Positions 1 to 11,540 of a stretch of 64,000 bases of DNA are shown here, one piece after another. The number at the start of each line of letters is the position of its first letter. Within the stretch, counting starts at the first letter, position 1. Both the position numbers and the translations under genes were made by a program. The DNA lies in contig CAMZMU010000055.1 of NCBI GenBank assembly GCA_947311845.1, forward strand, positions 22,438,465 to 22,502,464, written 5' to 3'. This DNA is from Poa pratensis (taxonomy: Eukaryota; Streptophyta; Magnoliopsida; Poales; Poaceae). A model generated the notes under the pieces. It worked only from the letters and a program-made list of their open reading frames with translations, was not told where the DNA came from and did no database searches.

Positions 1-596
1 TGCGCGGCGCGCGGCCAGCAGGGCTCGCGTCTGCGTGGCACACGCATGCGGCCAGCAGGCCGCAGCGAGCACGGTCATCTGGATGTTCTCGCGCGAAAGA
101 GCGACAACGGCGCCACATAGTGCGATGCTCGGTGTGTTGCGTGGCGGCTTGCCGACCTATAAAACACACGATGAGCGGCTCTACAGCAGCCAGCCGACGA
201 CGTCCTTCACGCCGACACAGAAAACACTTTGGATGTCAATTTTCATCGTCCGTTCATCTGGATCGAGACGGCGCGTTGCACAACTGGTGCGTCGTGGCGG
301 TACCGTGATCATCAGGATCACGTATGTACCGACTCCCTATGGTGCCGTCATCAAATCCCCCGTGAATCTGAGAGTATCGACATTGGTCGGCGACGTATTC
401 GTTGGCTCGACTCTCGGGAGGGAAATCGACACCGTAGGTACATCTAAAAATTACGATAGACACAAAAACGGAAAAGGAATTGCGGTACGAATCCATTTTT
501 GCGATCAGATTGTGGTTATACCTTGCGATCCGATGCAGGGAGCCTGCTTGATGTAGGCTCGATGGCGGCTCGACGGAGAGTCTCGTGCTGATAACG
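1..596 (-). mobile_element. Internal part of an LTR element running off the left edge
   Basis: This stretch lies inside the LTR at 597-861 when read on the minus strand. Just inside the LTR end the minus strand reads CGTTATCAGCACGAG, a leader that I recall from cereal Copia elements as the primer-site region. No gag or pol motif is visible in any frame here; the open frames are short and look fortuitous. The assignment depends on the LTR call next to it and the rest of the element would lie outside the window. Confidence 0.4.
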
Positions 597-861
597 TGTT
601 GCGCAACCTCTGCCGGCTGGCCGGTCCCGAGGGTGTGCAGCGTAGTCGAAGAAGACGGAGTCACGAATAACACACACGTACAGAAAAGTAGAAACACAGG
701 GTATAGGCAAAGCTTTCTTTATTGATCTTTTTCTGTAACCAGTACGTACAATATTGCCTTGCTTATATAGGGGAAAGGATAAGACCCACTAAACCCTAAA
801 CGTGGGGAGATCCCACCGTAATGGGCTCCCGCATGCACACGTATGGGCTAGTTTCCCAACA
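597..861 (-). mobile_element. Copia-like LTR (minus orientation)
   Basis: On the minus strand the 265-bp segment starts TGTTGGGAAAC and ends CAACA, giving the TG...CA termini of an LTR. It contains, in order, a TATA box (CTATATAAG) and an AATAAA signal, as expected for U3-R-U5. A primer-site-like leader follows at its inner end. The partner LTR is not in the window, so a target-site duplication cannot be tested. A solo LTR or a promoter of another kind remains possible. Confidence 0.55.
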
Positions 862-2076
862 AGTTTTTTCAAGTCTGTAACTCTGTGCCCCGCTCTATAG
901 CTAGCAATGTAAATATGTTTGGATATACTACTTGTGAACTGTTAAAACAGGAAGGTAACTCCCCAATTGGGAACTTGAGATTGGGGATGGTGTGCTCTAG
1001 TGCTCGTACTGGAAAATCCCCGGTTCGCCACTTAGGCACTTACCAATAATAAGGATGGAGGGGAAGACCGGTGGAGCTGTGAGCTGTGTCATGCGTGCTT
1101 GCTCTGCTACTCTGCTGGTCGTCGCTTGCCACCGGGTCGCTGCTGCATTGTTGTTGGTTGCCGGTCGCCGGGACAGGGGATTGGGACGGAAGCCACTGCT
1201 GGTGGCCGGCCGGGGGGTCGAGAGGTGGGATCAGGTCGCCGTCGCCAGTCACCGGGGCAAAGCAGTGTGGATCGGTCTGGTCGCCGCTGCGACCATGCGA
1301 GTGCGACCTAGATGCGCTTCGACTGGGAGTTGGAGGAAGCGCGCTTAGTCGAGGCCTATAACATGCACACTGGGAAGTGAGGGGGCCAAAGCCATTGTTT
1401 TCTCTTAATCCTGGCTAATCACTACCTAGTAATTAAAATATATATTTTGGGCCGGGGGGGGGGGGGCGGCCCCCCTGACCTTCACGTAGCTCCGCCATTG
1501 ATACAAGCTGCCTTGATCGGATTCCTCCTTGGTTTTGTACAGCTTCTGTGAGGGGATTTCATCAGCACCGTTACGTGCACCACCTCCCTCGCCGACCTAC
1601 TGACAGCTCTAAAGAGAATGGGTACGGCGTCAACATTTTGCTTTGTTTTGCGTAGCTCGTTTCCCAACAATTCATTTCTTGCAGAACCCTCTGGATACCT
1701 CGGAAACCACCCTACATATTACCCTGGAATATTCACGGTCCGAAGTATCCGTCTCTCCAGACGGGTTTGTCCCGCGAGTCCAAACAATTACCCTTGATGG
1801 GATTCGAGTTGCACAACTCTGTGGATTGCCCAAACATTTTCCCGAAGGTTCCCGAAATCTCCAGCCCTACCCCAAATTATATAGGCTTCACAGGAAAAGG
1901 GCGTAACTGCTGGATTTTCGGAATCTGCTAAATATAGCTCCCTTCATCCCCAAGGAGGGGACAACTTTTATCCTCTATTCTCCATCGTTCTTGAGCTTCA
2001 AACTTTGAGATCTCCCACCCTAGTGCTCCAATCCTATTTATACTTTAGGGTTTGGTATAATTAATTTGATTCCCCT
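862..2076. other. Intergenic, no gene recognised
   Basis: No supported gene. A GC-rich stretch at 1040-1350 gives overlapping open frames on both strands without recognisable domains. There is a run of 13 G at about 1454-1466. An intron-like acceptor (TTTCTTGCAG) near 1683 precedes about 220 bp of open sequence that ends at 1906, but I recognise no protein family in it. Confidence 0.5.
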
Positions 2077-2189
2077 CACTAGTGCAGAACATAACATTAA
2101 AGTCGGTCCCATTACAATGCATTCGGTCGGTTTCCTTACAACCGGCTGGTTCATAGAACCTGCTGTAATGACTGTACCACTCAGGCGGC

Positions 2190-5100
2190 TGATACGTCTC
2201 AAACGTATCTATAATTTTTTATTATTCCATGCTTGTTTTATATCAATGCTACATGTTTTTATTATATTTTTATAGAGAGGAAAATATGGTTATATAAATC
2301 TTCATGTTATTAAAATTGCTCTCTTTATTATGAAAGTTTTGATGTTTCTCTTGTTTTGCTTTTATATGCTGGTGGCTTTAAGACCTAATGGTCATTATGA
2401 GAGAGGGAGACATCATTAAAAATCGTTGTGCCTAGCTAAAAGGTATTAAAGAAAAGCGCTTATGGGAGGCAACCCATTTATTTTTGCTTTCAGTTTTCTT
2501 TTTGTTTTCTTTGTGTTTGTGTGATGTTACCTCTGTAGCAACTCCCTTGTATCTTTTGTTTTGGTTTTTTTGTGCCAAGAGTAGCCTCTAATGGGAGGAA
2601 AGTTAAATTTTTGACTTGCTGTCCAGAAATGGAATTTTGTCCGTCACCGTACGGAAATCACAAAAATCACAGAACGTGATCTGGGTCGGAAAGTTTTGAC
2701 AGAAAGTATCTGGGTTTTGTCTACCTTTCATTGAATTTGAGTTTTCTGATTCGAGGTGTCCTAGTATCCCGAAAAAAAAATCATCTTTACATTCTGTTCT
2801 GTTTTTGATAGATTCTGTCTTAGTTTTACATTGCGTCTTTTACGAGCGTTGAGTGAAGTTCTTTAAGGGTGGAGAGCATCACATAAGGCTTAGTGACAGT
2901 AGCTAATGTGGAAATAATTTCATGCAAAAGGTGGATTATTTTGTTTGAGAACTAACCCCTCTAATAAGTTTGTGAGAAGGAAGTTTTCAAGGGTTGAGAG
3001 AACGAGGTGATGAAAGAAGATCAAGAAGGGATTGCTTGGGGAGGCTCCCCTGGACCTCCTCCAAATATTCAATAAGTCTCAAGCGTCTAAACTTGGGGAT
3101 GCCTTGGGCATCCCCTTCTTCATCAACAATTATCAGGTCGATCCCATGAGACTATATTTTTATTCCTTTACATAATATGTGTTGTTCTTGGAGCGTCATT
3201 GTGTTTTGCTTTCAGTTTTGTTTTGTTTTGTTTTTGTTTGCTGGTCTTTTCAATGTTGGATCCTAACATTCTTGTGTGGGAGAGAGACATGCTCCATTTT
3301 TTCCTAAAACACTCATGTTTTTCACTCATATGTGTAGAGTGTTTAGCTTTTTATTATTTTAGATTCTAGCTCTTGTTTTTCATGTATCTCTTGTTCAAAG
3401 CTATTAGTTTCTTGTATTTAGGATGTACTATCTTGTGTTTTCATGCGTACTTGCTTAGAGAGTCTGTTTAAATAAGTTGATTGGTGTTTGGTTGAAAGGA
3501 AATTATCATGTAGGAAGTGGTAAAAGAAGCTTACATAATCTTGTAGATCATTGTCTTGAATAACTTGATTCTTGTCAATTGTTTTGAGAGATGAAGTAGA
3601 TTAATGCTTAAACTTGTGGATCATTTACTTAAGAACGGATTAGTGGAGAAATACCGTAAAGTTTAGAATTATGACGTTTGTCTTGGTTGGTATTTCTCAA
3701 AGTCTATATATTATTTTTGCAAAGTTATGTTTTGGTTAACAAGGAAGGCAGTGTAGAGTCTAATGGTTATGCTTAATGTATATCATGTGGTCATTCGTGT
3801 ATTGGGTTGATGATATGTGTTAGCTTGACACCTTGCCAAACCTAAAAACTCTGTACTGAGAGGGAATGCTTCTCGTGCATCCAAAATCCTTGAGCCAAAT
3901 ATTCATGCCATTCGTGTCCACCATACCTACCTACATGTGGTATTTCCTGCCACTCCAAGTAAATTTTTCGTGTGCTACTTTTAAATATTCAAAATGTTAT
4001 TACTCCTATTTTGTGCCACTGCTGCCGAGCTCATGAGGAAGTAGTAGTTGGGTTTGTTATCTTCCATGCCAAATACAGTTTATCTTGACTTGCATGCTTC
4101 ATCTGCTCGTCTATAATTTTGCAAAGAGCTGGTTAGACCATTATAATAAAAATAAAAATAGACACTCCTCCATGGATAAGTGATTGTGGGCAGACACCCG
4201 AGGATTCGGTTAGCCATGGTTTGTGAAAGCATAAGGTGGGGAGGAGTGTCAAAGCTATATAAAGTGCATATTGTAAAGTGCAAAGTATAAATATCTCGGA
4301 ACCACTCTAAAACTTGTTTGGCATGGAAGATATCAAGAACTCTATTACCATTCGCTGACCATAATATGCACCTCTCAAAAATTTGTTTTTATATCTCTAT
4401 ATGTTTTCAAAAACTAAAAAACTCTAGCACACGATTAATCTCTGATTCCCTCTGCGAATGGCCTTTCTTTTACTTTTATGTTGAGTCAGTTTTCCTTTCC
4501 AATCTTTATCTCTCGAGCAAACACATAGTATCAATTGCGGTGCAAGTCTACTACATGTTATCTTTATGTCTAACCGTGAAAACTTTGTGTTGACATTATC
4601 ATGAGATAAATATGTTGCAAGTTGAAGCTTTTGCCGAAAACTTAAAACTTCCTTTGTGTTGGTCAAACACTTATGACGAAAGAATGTTGCTTTGTGAGCT
4701 ATCAATCATGTCAAGTTTTATAATATTAAGTCTCCAAAGTACTATTCATGAAAAAAATCTTAGATGTTACACATGGTTAATCATTGTTTACTTTATATCA
4801 ACTATAGACCATTGCCTTGGATCACTTCATTCAGTTCATGTGCTTTACATTATTATTTGATCAAGGTTGTGTTGGTAGCATTCGAGGACGAGCAGGAATT
4901 AAGCTTGGGGATGCTGATACGTCTCAAACATATCTATAATTTTTGGTTGTTCCATGCTTGATATATATCATTGTCACATGTTTTTATAATGTTTTTATAT
5001 CATTTTGGCACATTTTATGGAACTAACTTATTAACAAGATGCCTAGTGCCATTTCCTGTTTTCTGCTGTCTTTTTGTTTCTGAAATCCTAGTAAAGAAAT

Positions 5101-6325
5101 ATTCTCGGAATTCCCTGAAAATTTACGGAGATTTTTTATTCATGAAAACAAAGACTACGCCCGAAGAATAGACCTGGGAGGGGCCCACAGCCTCCAGGTG
5201 GGGCCCAGGCGCGACCCAGGTCTTGGCCGCGCCTGGGGGTCACCTGGGCGCCTCCTCCACCGCCTCGGGTCGCCTCTTGGCCCATAAATACCTCCATGAC
5301 CTAAAACTCAGGAACGCCGAAGGATTTCTCCAGAAACGCATCTGAGCTCCGCCGCCACCAAAAACCCTAATTCGGGGGACAGAAGGTCCTGTTCCGGCAC
5401 CCTGCCGGGACAGGGAATTGTCCACGGAGCCATCTTCATCGAGCTTGCTGCCTCCCATGATGAGCGGGAGTAGTTCTTCATCAGGGCTGAGGGCTCTACT
5501 TATAGCTATGTGGTTATTTGATCTTTATGTGATCATGAGCATTGTTAGCCTAGTCGAATTCATATGATGTTTCCCTTTCATTATGTAATGGATATGTTGC
5601 TCAGGTGGTGTTATCTAATTTCCAGAGTCATTGTTGGCAACACGGTACCAAGGATGTCAGTGTGGGTATTTGTGTGTGGCTCTATGGATAATAGATTAGA
5701 TATTTATCATGAGTTATTCTTGGTGTTGGATGTCATTATGAAATTTTGGTGTTCGGACTTTAAGGTGTGCTTTTGCAGCCCTACACAGGAATTGTGGTGT
5801 TTGAACTTTAAGGTGTGCTTTTGTAGCCCTACGCGGTAGTAATGGTGTTCTATCTAGCAGAGGAATAATTCCGAGTAGCACCTACGTTACATGTTGAAGA
5901 GGAAGTATTATGCAATTGTGTTAATAGTGTTGAGAGTGACCACTAGTGAAAGTATGATCACTAGGCCTTGTTTCCAACCATCGAAACACTGTTTTTAATC
6001 ACTTTTGTTACATGTTTGCTTGCTGCCATTTTTATTACAGATTACAAATACCATCTTTTATCATCCATATCACTTGCATTTTACCATCTCTTCGCCGAAA
6101 TAGTACACCTATAAATCTGAAAAGCGTATTGGGTGTGTAGGGACACACGAGACTTATTGTATTTTAATTACAAGATTGCTTGAGAGGGATATCTTTGACC
6201 TGTACCTCCCTGAGTTCGATAAACCTTGAGTTACTCACTTAAGGGAAAATTGCTGCTGTCATACAAACCTCTCCACTTGGAGGCCCAACACTATCGACAA
6301 GAATAGAAGCGTGTAGTAGACATCA
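2190..6325 (+). mobile_element. Gypsy-like LTR retrotransposon, deleted, nested in the CACTA element
   Basis: The element opens with TGATACGTCTC at 2190, the same start as the 3' LTR at 4915. About 79 bp of 5' LTR remain (to about 2268) before a large internal deletion. The rest (2269-4914) is non-coding 3' internal sequence, with the polypurine stretch AAGCTTGGGGATGC directly before the 3' LTR. No gag, protease or RT frame is present. Terminal sequence and layout resemble Triticeae Gypsy families such as Sabrina, from memory. The 5-bp flanks (GCGGC left, ATCTT right) do not match, so the copy may be a recombinant. Confidence 0.7.
4915..6325 (+). repeat. 3' LTR of the nested Gypsy-like element
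   Basis: The roughly 1.41-kb LTR starts TGATACGTCTC and ends GTAGACATCA. It has a TATA-like CATAAATACC near 5282 followed by GC-rich leader sequence. The interior has no coding potential. Confidence 0.75.
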
Positions 6326-6503
6326 ATCTTGTTCATGTTTCAGCACGTATTCGCCAGTTTGACATACAAGTATTTCAGGCAGTAAGAGCTACAGCCGGCC
6401 GATTATTCGGACCGTCTGTACAATCTTCAGAGCCGGTTGACTCTCTTGACAGTCTCTAGTGGTTTATTATTGCATTGACCGTCTCTAGTGGTTTATTATT
6501 GTA

Positions 6504-6907
6504 GACGGATAACAATATGAACCGTTTCAAGAACTATAGATACGGTAACAAAATTACGGCCGTCTGAGAGCCTTTTCCCCAGACAGATGATTTTTATTTT
6601 AGATTAACCGGCTTTAACGTGAGATTTTGCACTAGTGCCTATTCAATCCATTTTGGATCGTCTTGGGTGCTTGGGCGCCTAGTTGTAAGATTTTGCACTA
6701 GTCCAGATGGATACCAATATGAACCGTTTCAAGAACTATAGATACGGTAACAAAATTACGGCCGTCTGAGAGCCTTTTCCCCAGACGGATGATTTTTATT
6801 TTAGATTAACCGGCTTTAACGTGAGATTTTGCACTAGTGCCTATTCAATCCATTTTGGATCGTCTTGGGTGCTTGGGCGCCCTAGTTGTAAGAGGTTGTT
6901 TCGGAGC
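6504..6907. repeat. 202-bp tandem duplication across the CACTA 3' junction
   Basis: The sequence from 6504 recurs at 6706 with a constant offset of 202 bp. Each copy contains the last 130 bp or so of the CACTA element, its AGTG terminus and about 50 bp of flanking host DNA (starting CCTATTCAATCC). Between the copies, around 6690-6702, sits a further TTTTGCACTAGT, a third CACTA terminus. The duplication therefore happened after the insertion. Confidence 0.85.
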
Positions 6908-7982
6908 TTAATCTTGGTGGTGTAAAGTTCCGGGATATTCTTTTGAGTGTCCAATTGATTTGTGGAGATTGCCCCTGCCTTCTTTGTAAATGTTCAGTTG
7001 TCGCATTGAAGAGAACCACTTAGTGCATCGATGCACTCACATTCTTACTGAATTTGATGTATGGATCGGATATGTGAGAAAGAGTTGCGGAAATAGATTT
7101 AGCAATTATGCATGATCATCTTATGGATATTTATACTTTTATTTGTGTACCAAGTTTCAGACTTTGTTGAAACCTATAAGTAGGGTTTTCAATTTTTTTC
7201 AAAAAACGGGTACCAGTGTGCTCGGGAGTCACTACCGATTTTCGAATGCTAAATATAGTACTCTGTTGTTTTTAGATGGTAGAGAACCGAATTAACATTT
7301 CTTCCATATTCTTAATTGTCACAATGAAGCTGAATTAACCTTTTGTCGAGACTTATTCAGTTGTTCTCTTAATTATAGTTAATTAATGTCCGAGAGTTCC
7401 TTTGGTATCCTGAGTAAACAAACCGGCCTAGATTCTGCGCCGAATAGTCAGAAAAATAAACAAGTCCCAAGCTTCCGAGGAGCTAGTGCGTACCGTCTAT
7501 GCCCATTTGTTAATCTCAGACTTCAGTGCCCTGGCAGTCTAGTGGAGTACTAGCGGTGTTTAACAATCGCACCATCATTGCCTAATCGGCTAATCCCTGC
7601 TGTCATCAGCAACATTTCCTGATCGCGATGTCTCATGTCTGTAGACTGTAGTACGAACATATCCTCACCTGCACCGTTTGCTTTGTCACTTCTGTGCAAA
7701 CAGATGATCATGGGCAAGGCAGCCAGCGATGTTGTGGAGGGCTCGAGTAGCGACGAAGCTCGTTCAGGTTCAGCTTCGAGCTTTAGCTGACAGTACGGGT
7801 TACAGAGTACAGACTGAAGACGTTGGAAATCACAGTTTCATGGCTTTCAGGTTGTGGGTGGACGGCATTATTGGTGAAGGATGCGCTTTGGCTGCGAACC
7901 CGGTCCAGCTCCAGCCTATCCCTATCATGGGTAGACCACTACACAAATAGGCTCTTCTGGGCTGAATGACTGACTGCCTAGT
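6908..7982. other. Intergenic, nothing recognised
   Basis: AT-rich sequence without supported genes. A 73-codon open frame at 7729-7950 has no recognisable domain, no introns and no family resemblance, and is treated as fortuitous. Confidence 0.5.
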
Positions 7983-7983
7983 A

Positions 7984-8069
7984 CTCCCTCCGTTCCAAAT
8001 TAGTTGTCTTTCATTGAGATACATCCACTTTTATACAAATGAAAGACAACTAATTTAGAACAGAGGGAG
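7984..8069. mobile_element. Stowaway (Tc1/mariner) MITE
   Basis: The 86-bp inverted repeat starts CTCCCTCCGTTCC and ends with the near-complement GAACAGAGGGAG. It is flanked by TA dinucleotides at 7982-7983 and 8070-8071. The arms pair almost throughout. This is the typical end sequence of Triticeae Stowaway elements. Confidence 0.9.
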
Positions 8070-8071
8070 TA

Positions 8072-9178
8072 GTAGTTACTGCTAGCTTCCCTAGAAAAAA
8101 AAAAGGTTCTAGTTACCTGTCTACAGAAGACAAGTTACTGTTGCTCTTGACTCTTTGACTGTTGTCGGTAATTCGGTATAACAGTATTCCTAGCATTGCA
8201 CTGTGCCAACCAAAATAGGGAGAAAAGAACGACCCTGGTGCGTGGCTGCATTGAACAGTGTCCAAAGATTTCGCAAGGTAGAAAGCTTTTAGAATTCATG
8301 CACCACCAACGCATACCAATTTCCAAAAAAGTTTCACCCGCCCCCCAAATCTGCGGCGTGTAAACACAATGTACACCAATCATGATTTTGTGCAGCGAAA
8401 ACTGCCCGATTGTGTCGATACATTGTTTTTCTTTATGCTATGTTGATACATTGTTTCTTGTTGATATAGAATTAGATCCCTAGTCTCAATAGACTATTGA
8501 GGGCGGCGAAAAAAAAAACTTCTAGTCGCGGCCCAATACGTACGATTCGTCCGGGCGTGACCAATATTTAGTCCGACAATATCAACTCACTCCTATTCTT
8601 GAGAGTCAATTGGTAATGCCGAACACAAACTAATGTTCGGTCTGGCCCACCTACAACGACACATGGAGAGACCCCCCCCCCCCTCTTTTTTCAAGGGGCC
8701 ATCGGGTGACACGGTCCCAGTAGAGTGCCGGTGTATCCGACGCTACCGATAGAGTGCCAGACAGAGTAAATCCGGACACTATTGGGAGTGAGGCTGGAGA
8801 TCCTCTAATCCACGTTGTTTAAACAAAGCGGAGTGCGACACATACATATATGAAATCCATTTTGGCTCCCGACGCACATGCATTCGGTATTTTAAAAATA
8901 TATTTCAAAATGTTGAAAAAATCCGAAAATAAAATTTCATGGATACATCTCCACATTATATGTGTTCACAAAATAATTTTGCAGAAAACTGACATTTTTG
9001 TGGTATGTGTAAAAAGGACAAAAAATAGTCTTAAAGAAAAACCTTATTTTAGGAACAAGTTTTGATATTCTTATTGCCACAAAAAATGTCGATTTCTCGT
9101 GAAACGACTTTGTGAACATATAAAATGTTGAGATTTATAAGGAAACATTTTTTTTTGCTATTTTTTGACATTTCGAAA
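8072..9178. other. Intergenic, AT-rich, no gene
   Basis: No supported gene. There is a 14-base C run near 8670 and an AT-rich segment (8850-9178) of the kind common in Triticeae transposon debris. Open frames on both strands at 8850-9119 are low-complexity. Confidence 0.5.
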
Positions 9179-10515
9179 TCTATACCTAATAATAAAGGTA
9201 CTAAGACTTCCGCCGTTTGATTTGGTAGGTCATCTAATTTACCCGTAAAGTTGTAATTAATTACCCACCTATGCCACTAGCAAGTAAAATAACGGTTCGG
9301 CTGTCCGTATCGATTCGTGTCAATAGATTCCCGATCAAGCTCGTCCCTCTCTCGCAGCTTCGTGTGCAAATGCTCTCGTTGCCGCCCCATCCAGCTCCTA
9401 TTGCGCCGAATCTCGGACAAATCGACCGGGTCGCAATGGGCCTCCGATGCGCCCCGGCAGTCTGTGCCTCCATCCTTAGTTGATTCGGGGTGAGCTCCAT
9501 GGTGGAGTAGGCAAGCAGCCTCTCCATCTCCCAGGTGCACGTCTTTACACGGCCCGGTCAGCAGCTCCAGCCCTCCACAGTAGAAGTGGCGTAGGTGCGT
9601 GTGGATGCCCGCACCGGCGATGCTGCTTCTGGAGCTTTCGGGTCCGTCGTGGGGTACTGGGTCAGTATGGCGACGGAAAGCTGGATCCATGCTGGCGGGG
9701 AGCTCCATCGAGATCCATGGCAGCGGGAGCAGGACCGGAATTCGTGGCCGCGGGGAGCAGGGGTACCGTCGAGGGCTACTTCTCCATGAGAATAATATAT
9801 CAATTCATTAGCTAGCCAGTTAGCTTTGTACATCGCAGGTTTTTTCGTCCACAGCTTTCCATCTACGTCCGCAGGTCCTCACAAGAAGGTACTACGTGGC
9901 CATGAGCCTAATCAATAAATCATCAGCTAGCTAGCAAGGTTTAGTACATCCCATAGAACAAATCGATCAAGTTCCAGTACGTGCGTCTCGGCTTGGCCGG
10001 CAAGCCCGGCATGAGCTCTCGCAGATCGTTCTCAATGACGTGTGGTCTTGGCAAAAAAACAAGTGGAGCCTGAGGCCAACACAGCCTTGCTGACCGGACT
10101 CCAATACTTTCATTGATTCAGCAGGTACAGGGTAAAGAAAAGAGTACCTCAATCACGTGGATTCTTTAAATAAGACAAGAGATTTATCATTTTTATTAAA
10201 TGCAAGTGGAATTTTCTGATATGATTGTCAAGTTTTCGGTGTCGCATACCCATTCTCAAAATTCCAGGTCCGTCACTGTAAACACTCTCGTCAACTGTCA
10301 TGTAACACGACAGTTGCGGGGACACACAGCCACCCTGGCTACCAAAAGTAGACCGCACACGACTAAAGACATAGAGGTTATGTACCACTAACGCCAGTGA
10401 CTGCCGAACCCTATTTCAAATAGTTTTTAAAAGATAAACCTATAGTTTTCCATGATTGTGAGCATGCATTATTTTATTTTTTTAAACCGTTGCAACGCAT
10501 GGACATTTTTGCTAG
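9179..10515 (+). mobile_element. Helitron, non-autonomous, upstream of VPS28
   Basis: The 5' end is TCTATACCTAATAATAAAGG at 9179, preceded by A. The 3' end is a palindromic CGTTGCAACG, then about 15 nt, then CTAG at 10512-10515, followed by T. TC...CTAG termini placed between A and T with a subterminal hairpin are the Helitron signature, and this CGTTGCAACGCA...CTAGT ending is the form I recall from cereal Helitrons. The 1337-bp element has no Rep/helicase. A GC-rich centre (9250-9780) has open frames on both strands but no recognised captured gene. Confidence 0.8.
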
Positions 10516-10887
10516 TACATTTAAAAATCATCATTTTATAATTAAAGCGGTGGAAAAACGCCTCTCTCTACATACGTACCCTATATCTATCTCATCGATG
10601 CCCTCACGACAAGAGAAAGGAACTGAAGCTTTCCGTGCGTTGCAGTTCTTTCGTCTTTTGCGTTTGGTTCGCGCGGAGCTGGCAGCGAGAGGAGACTACT
10701 TCAGAAGAAAGGCAGCACAAACAAACGCGTGCCGGGAAGCACCACGAAACGAAAGTCTTTACACTTTACACGAAACCCCTCGTAGTTCCTCAGCCTCCCA
10801 AACACCGATCCTTCCCCTCCTCCCTGCTCCCCCCAATCCCGCGCGCCACGGCGGAACCCTAGCCCCGAGATCCGCCCGCCGGCGCCG
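10516..10887 (+). promoter_or_regulatory. VPS28 5' flank and leader
   Basis: This is the 372 bp between the Helitron terminus and the VPS28 start codon. The last 100 bp are C-rich (CCTCCCTGCTCCCCCC-type) and look like a grass 5' leader. A clear TATA box was not seen. The promoter must lie partly within or beyond the Helitron, so the insertion may have replaced upstream control sequence. Confidence 0.4.
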
Positions 10888-11532
10888 ATGGAGGTGAAGA
10901 TGTGGAACGACAAGCGGGAGCGGGAGCTCCTGGAGAGCCTGGCGGACCTGTACGCGATCATCAAGGCGACGGAGAAGCTGGAGCGCGCCTACGTGCGCGA
11001 CCTCGTCTCCGCCGCCGACTACGAGGCCGACTGCCTCAAGCTCATCTCGCAGTTCAACTCCCTCTCCTCCTCCCTCGCCGGGGTCGTCACCATCCCGCGC
11101 TTCGTCCAGGCCTACCGCCTCGACTGCCCCGCCGCCCTCAACCGCCTCGTCCAGTCCGGCGTCCCCGCCACCGTCGAGCTCCGCGCCGCCACCGCCTCCT
11201 CCTCCGCGCAGCCCTCCACCGCCGCCTCCGCGTCCGCCATCGCCCAGTGCGTCCAGAGCTTCATCACCGCCATGGACGCCGTCAAGCTCAACATGCTCGC
11301 CAACGACCAGGTCCGCCCCCTCCTCCACGACCTCTCCACATCCATGGGGAAGCTCGGCACCGTCCTGCCGCCCGACTTCGAAGGGAAGGTCAAGGTCAAC
11401 GAGTGGCTCGGGAAGCTGCATAAGATGGGGGCCGGGGATGAGCTCACCGAGCAGCAGGCCAGGCAGCTCAACTTCGACCTCGATTCCGCGTACAGTGCGT
11501 TCATGGCCTCGCTTCCCACTGCTGGCCTGTGA
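10888..11532 (+). CDS. VPS28: VPS28, ESCRT-I subunit
   Basis: The 214-residue protein is a full-length plant vacuolar protein sorting-associated protein 28. VPS28 is a subunit of the cytosolic ESCRT-I complex, which binds ubiquitinated cargo on endosomes and passes it towards ESCRT-II/III for sorting into multivesicular bodies. The N-terminal part (about residues 1-100) carries the helical ESCRT-I core-binding region, with the motif LYAIIKATEKLERAYVRD. A low-complexity Ala/Ser linker follows at about 100-115. The C-terminal half (about 118-208) is the four-helix bundle that contacts ESCRT-II, ending in QLNFDLDSAYSAFMASLP. The first ATG after the leader gives the expected N-terminus MEVKMWNDKRERELLE. 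The frame is uninterrupted, intronless and very GC-rich, as usual for grass VPS28 genes. Its 3' flank is duplicated downstream without the coding region. Confidence 0.95.
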   Translation: MEVKMWNDKRERELLESLADLYAIIKATEKLERAYVRDLVSAADYEADCLKLISQFNSLSSSLAGVVTIPRFVQAYRLDCPAALNRLVQSGVPATVELRAATASSSAQPSTAASASAIAQCVQSFITAMDAVKLNMLANDQVRPLLHDLSTSMGKLGTVLPPDFEGKVKVNEWLGKLHKMGAGDELTEQQARQLNFDLDSAYSAFMASLPTAGL

Positions 11533-11540
11533 ACAACGAT

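Larger units (their letters stand above)
2077..6637. mobile_element. CACTA DNA transposon, non-autonomous, split by an LTR element
   Basis: The left end begins CACTAGTGCAGAAC and the right end, read on the minus strand, begins CACTAGTGCAAAATC; the two ends stay similar for about 30 bp. The element is flanked by the 3-bp duplication CCT (2074-2076 and 6638-6640), as expected for CACTA (En/Spm) elements. Without the nested LTR element (2190-6325) only about 425 bp of CACTA sequence remain, with no transposase. The right subterminal part contains short repeats such as GTCTCTAGTGGTTTATTATTG-like copies near 6451 and 6472. This is a small, MITE-like CACTA derivative. Confidence 0.8.

Noticed and set aside
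2269..4914. Possible gag-pol in the nested LTR element
   Set aside because: All frames are short and no protease, RT, integrase or zinc-knuckle motif is visible.
9277..9815. Overlapping ORFs inside the Helitron (143 and 111 codons)
   Set aside because: Opposite-strand overlap in GC-rich sequence and no recognisable family, so captured genes cannot be claimed.
10759..11421. 220-codon minus-strand ORF opposite VPS28
   Set aside because: It is an antisense shadow of a GC-rich coding sequence, with Gly/Asp/Glu-rich low complexity and no domain.
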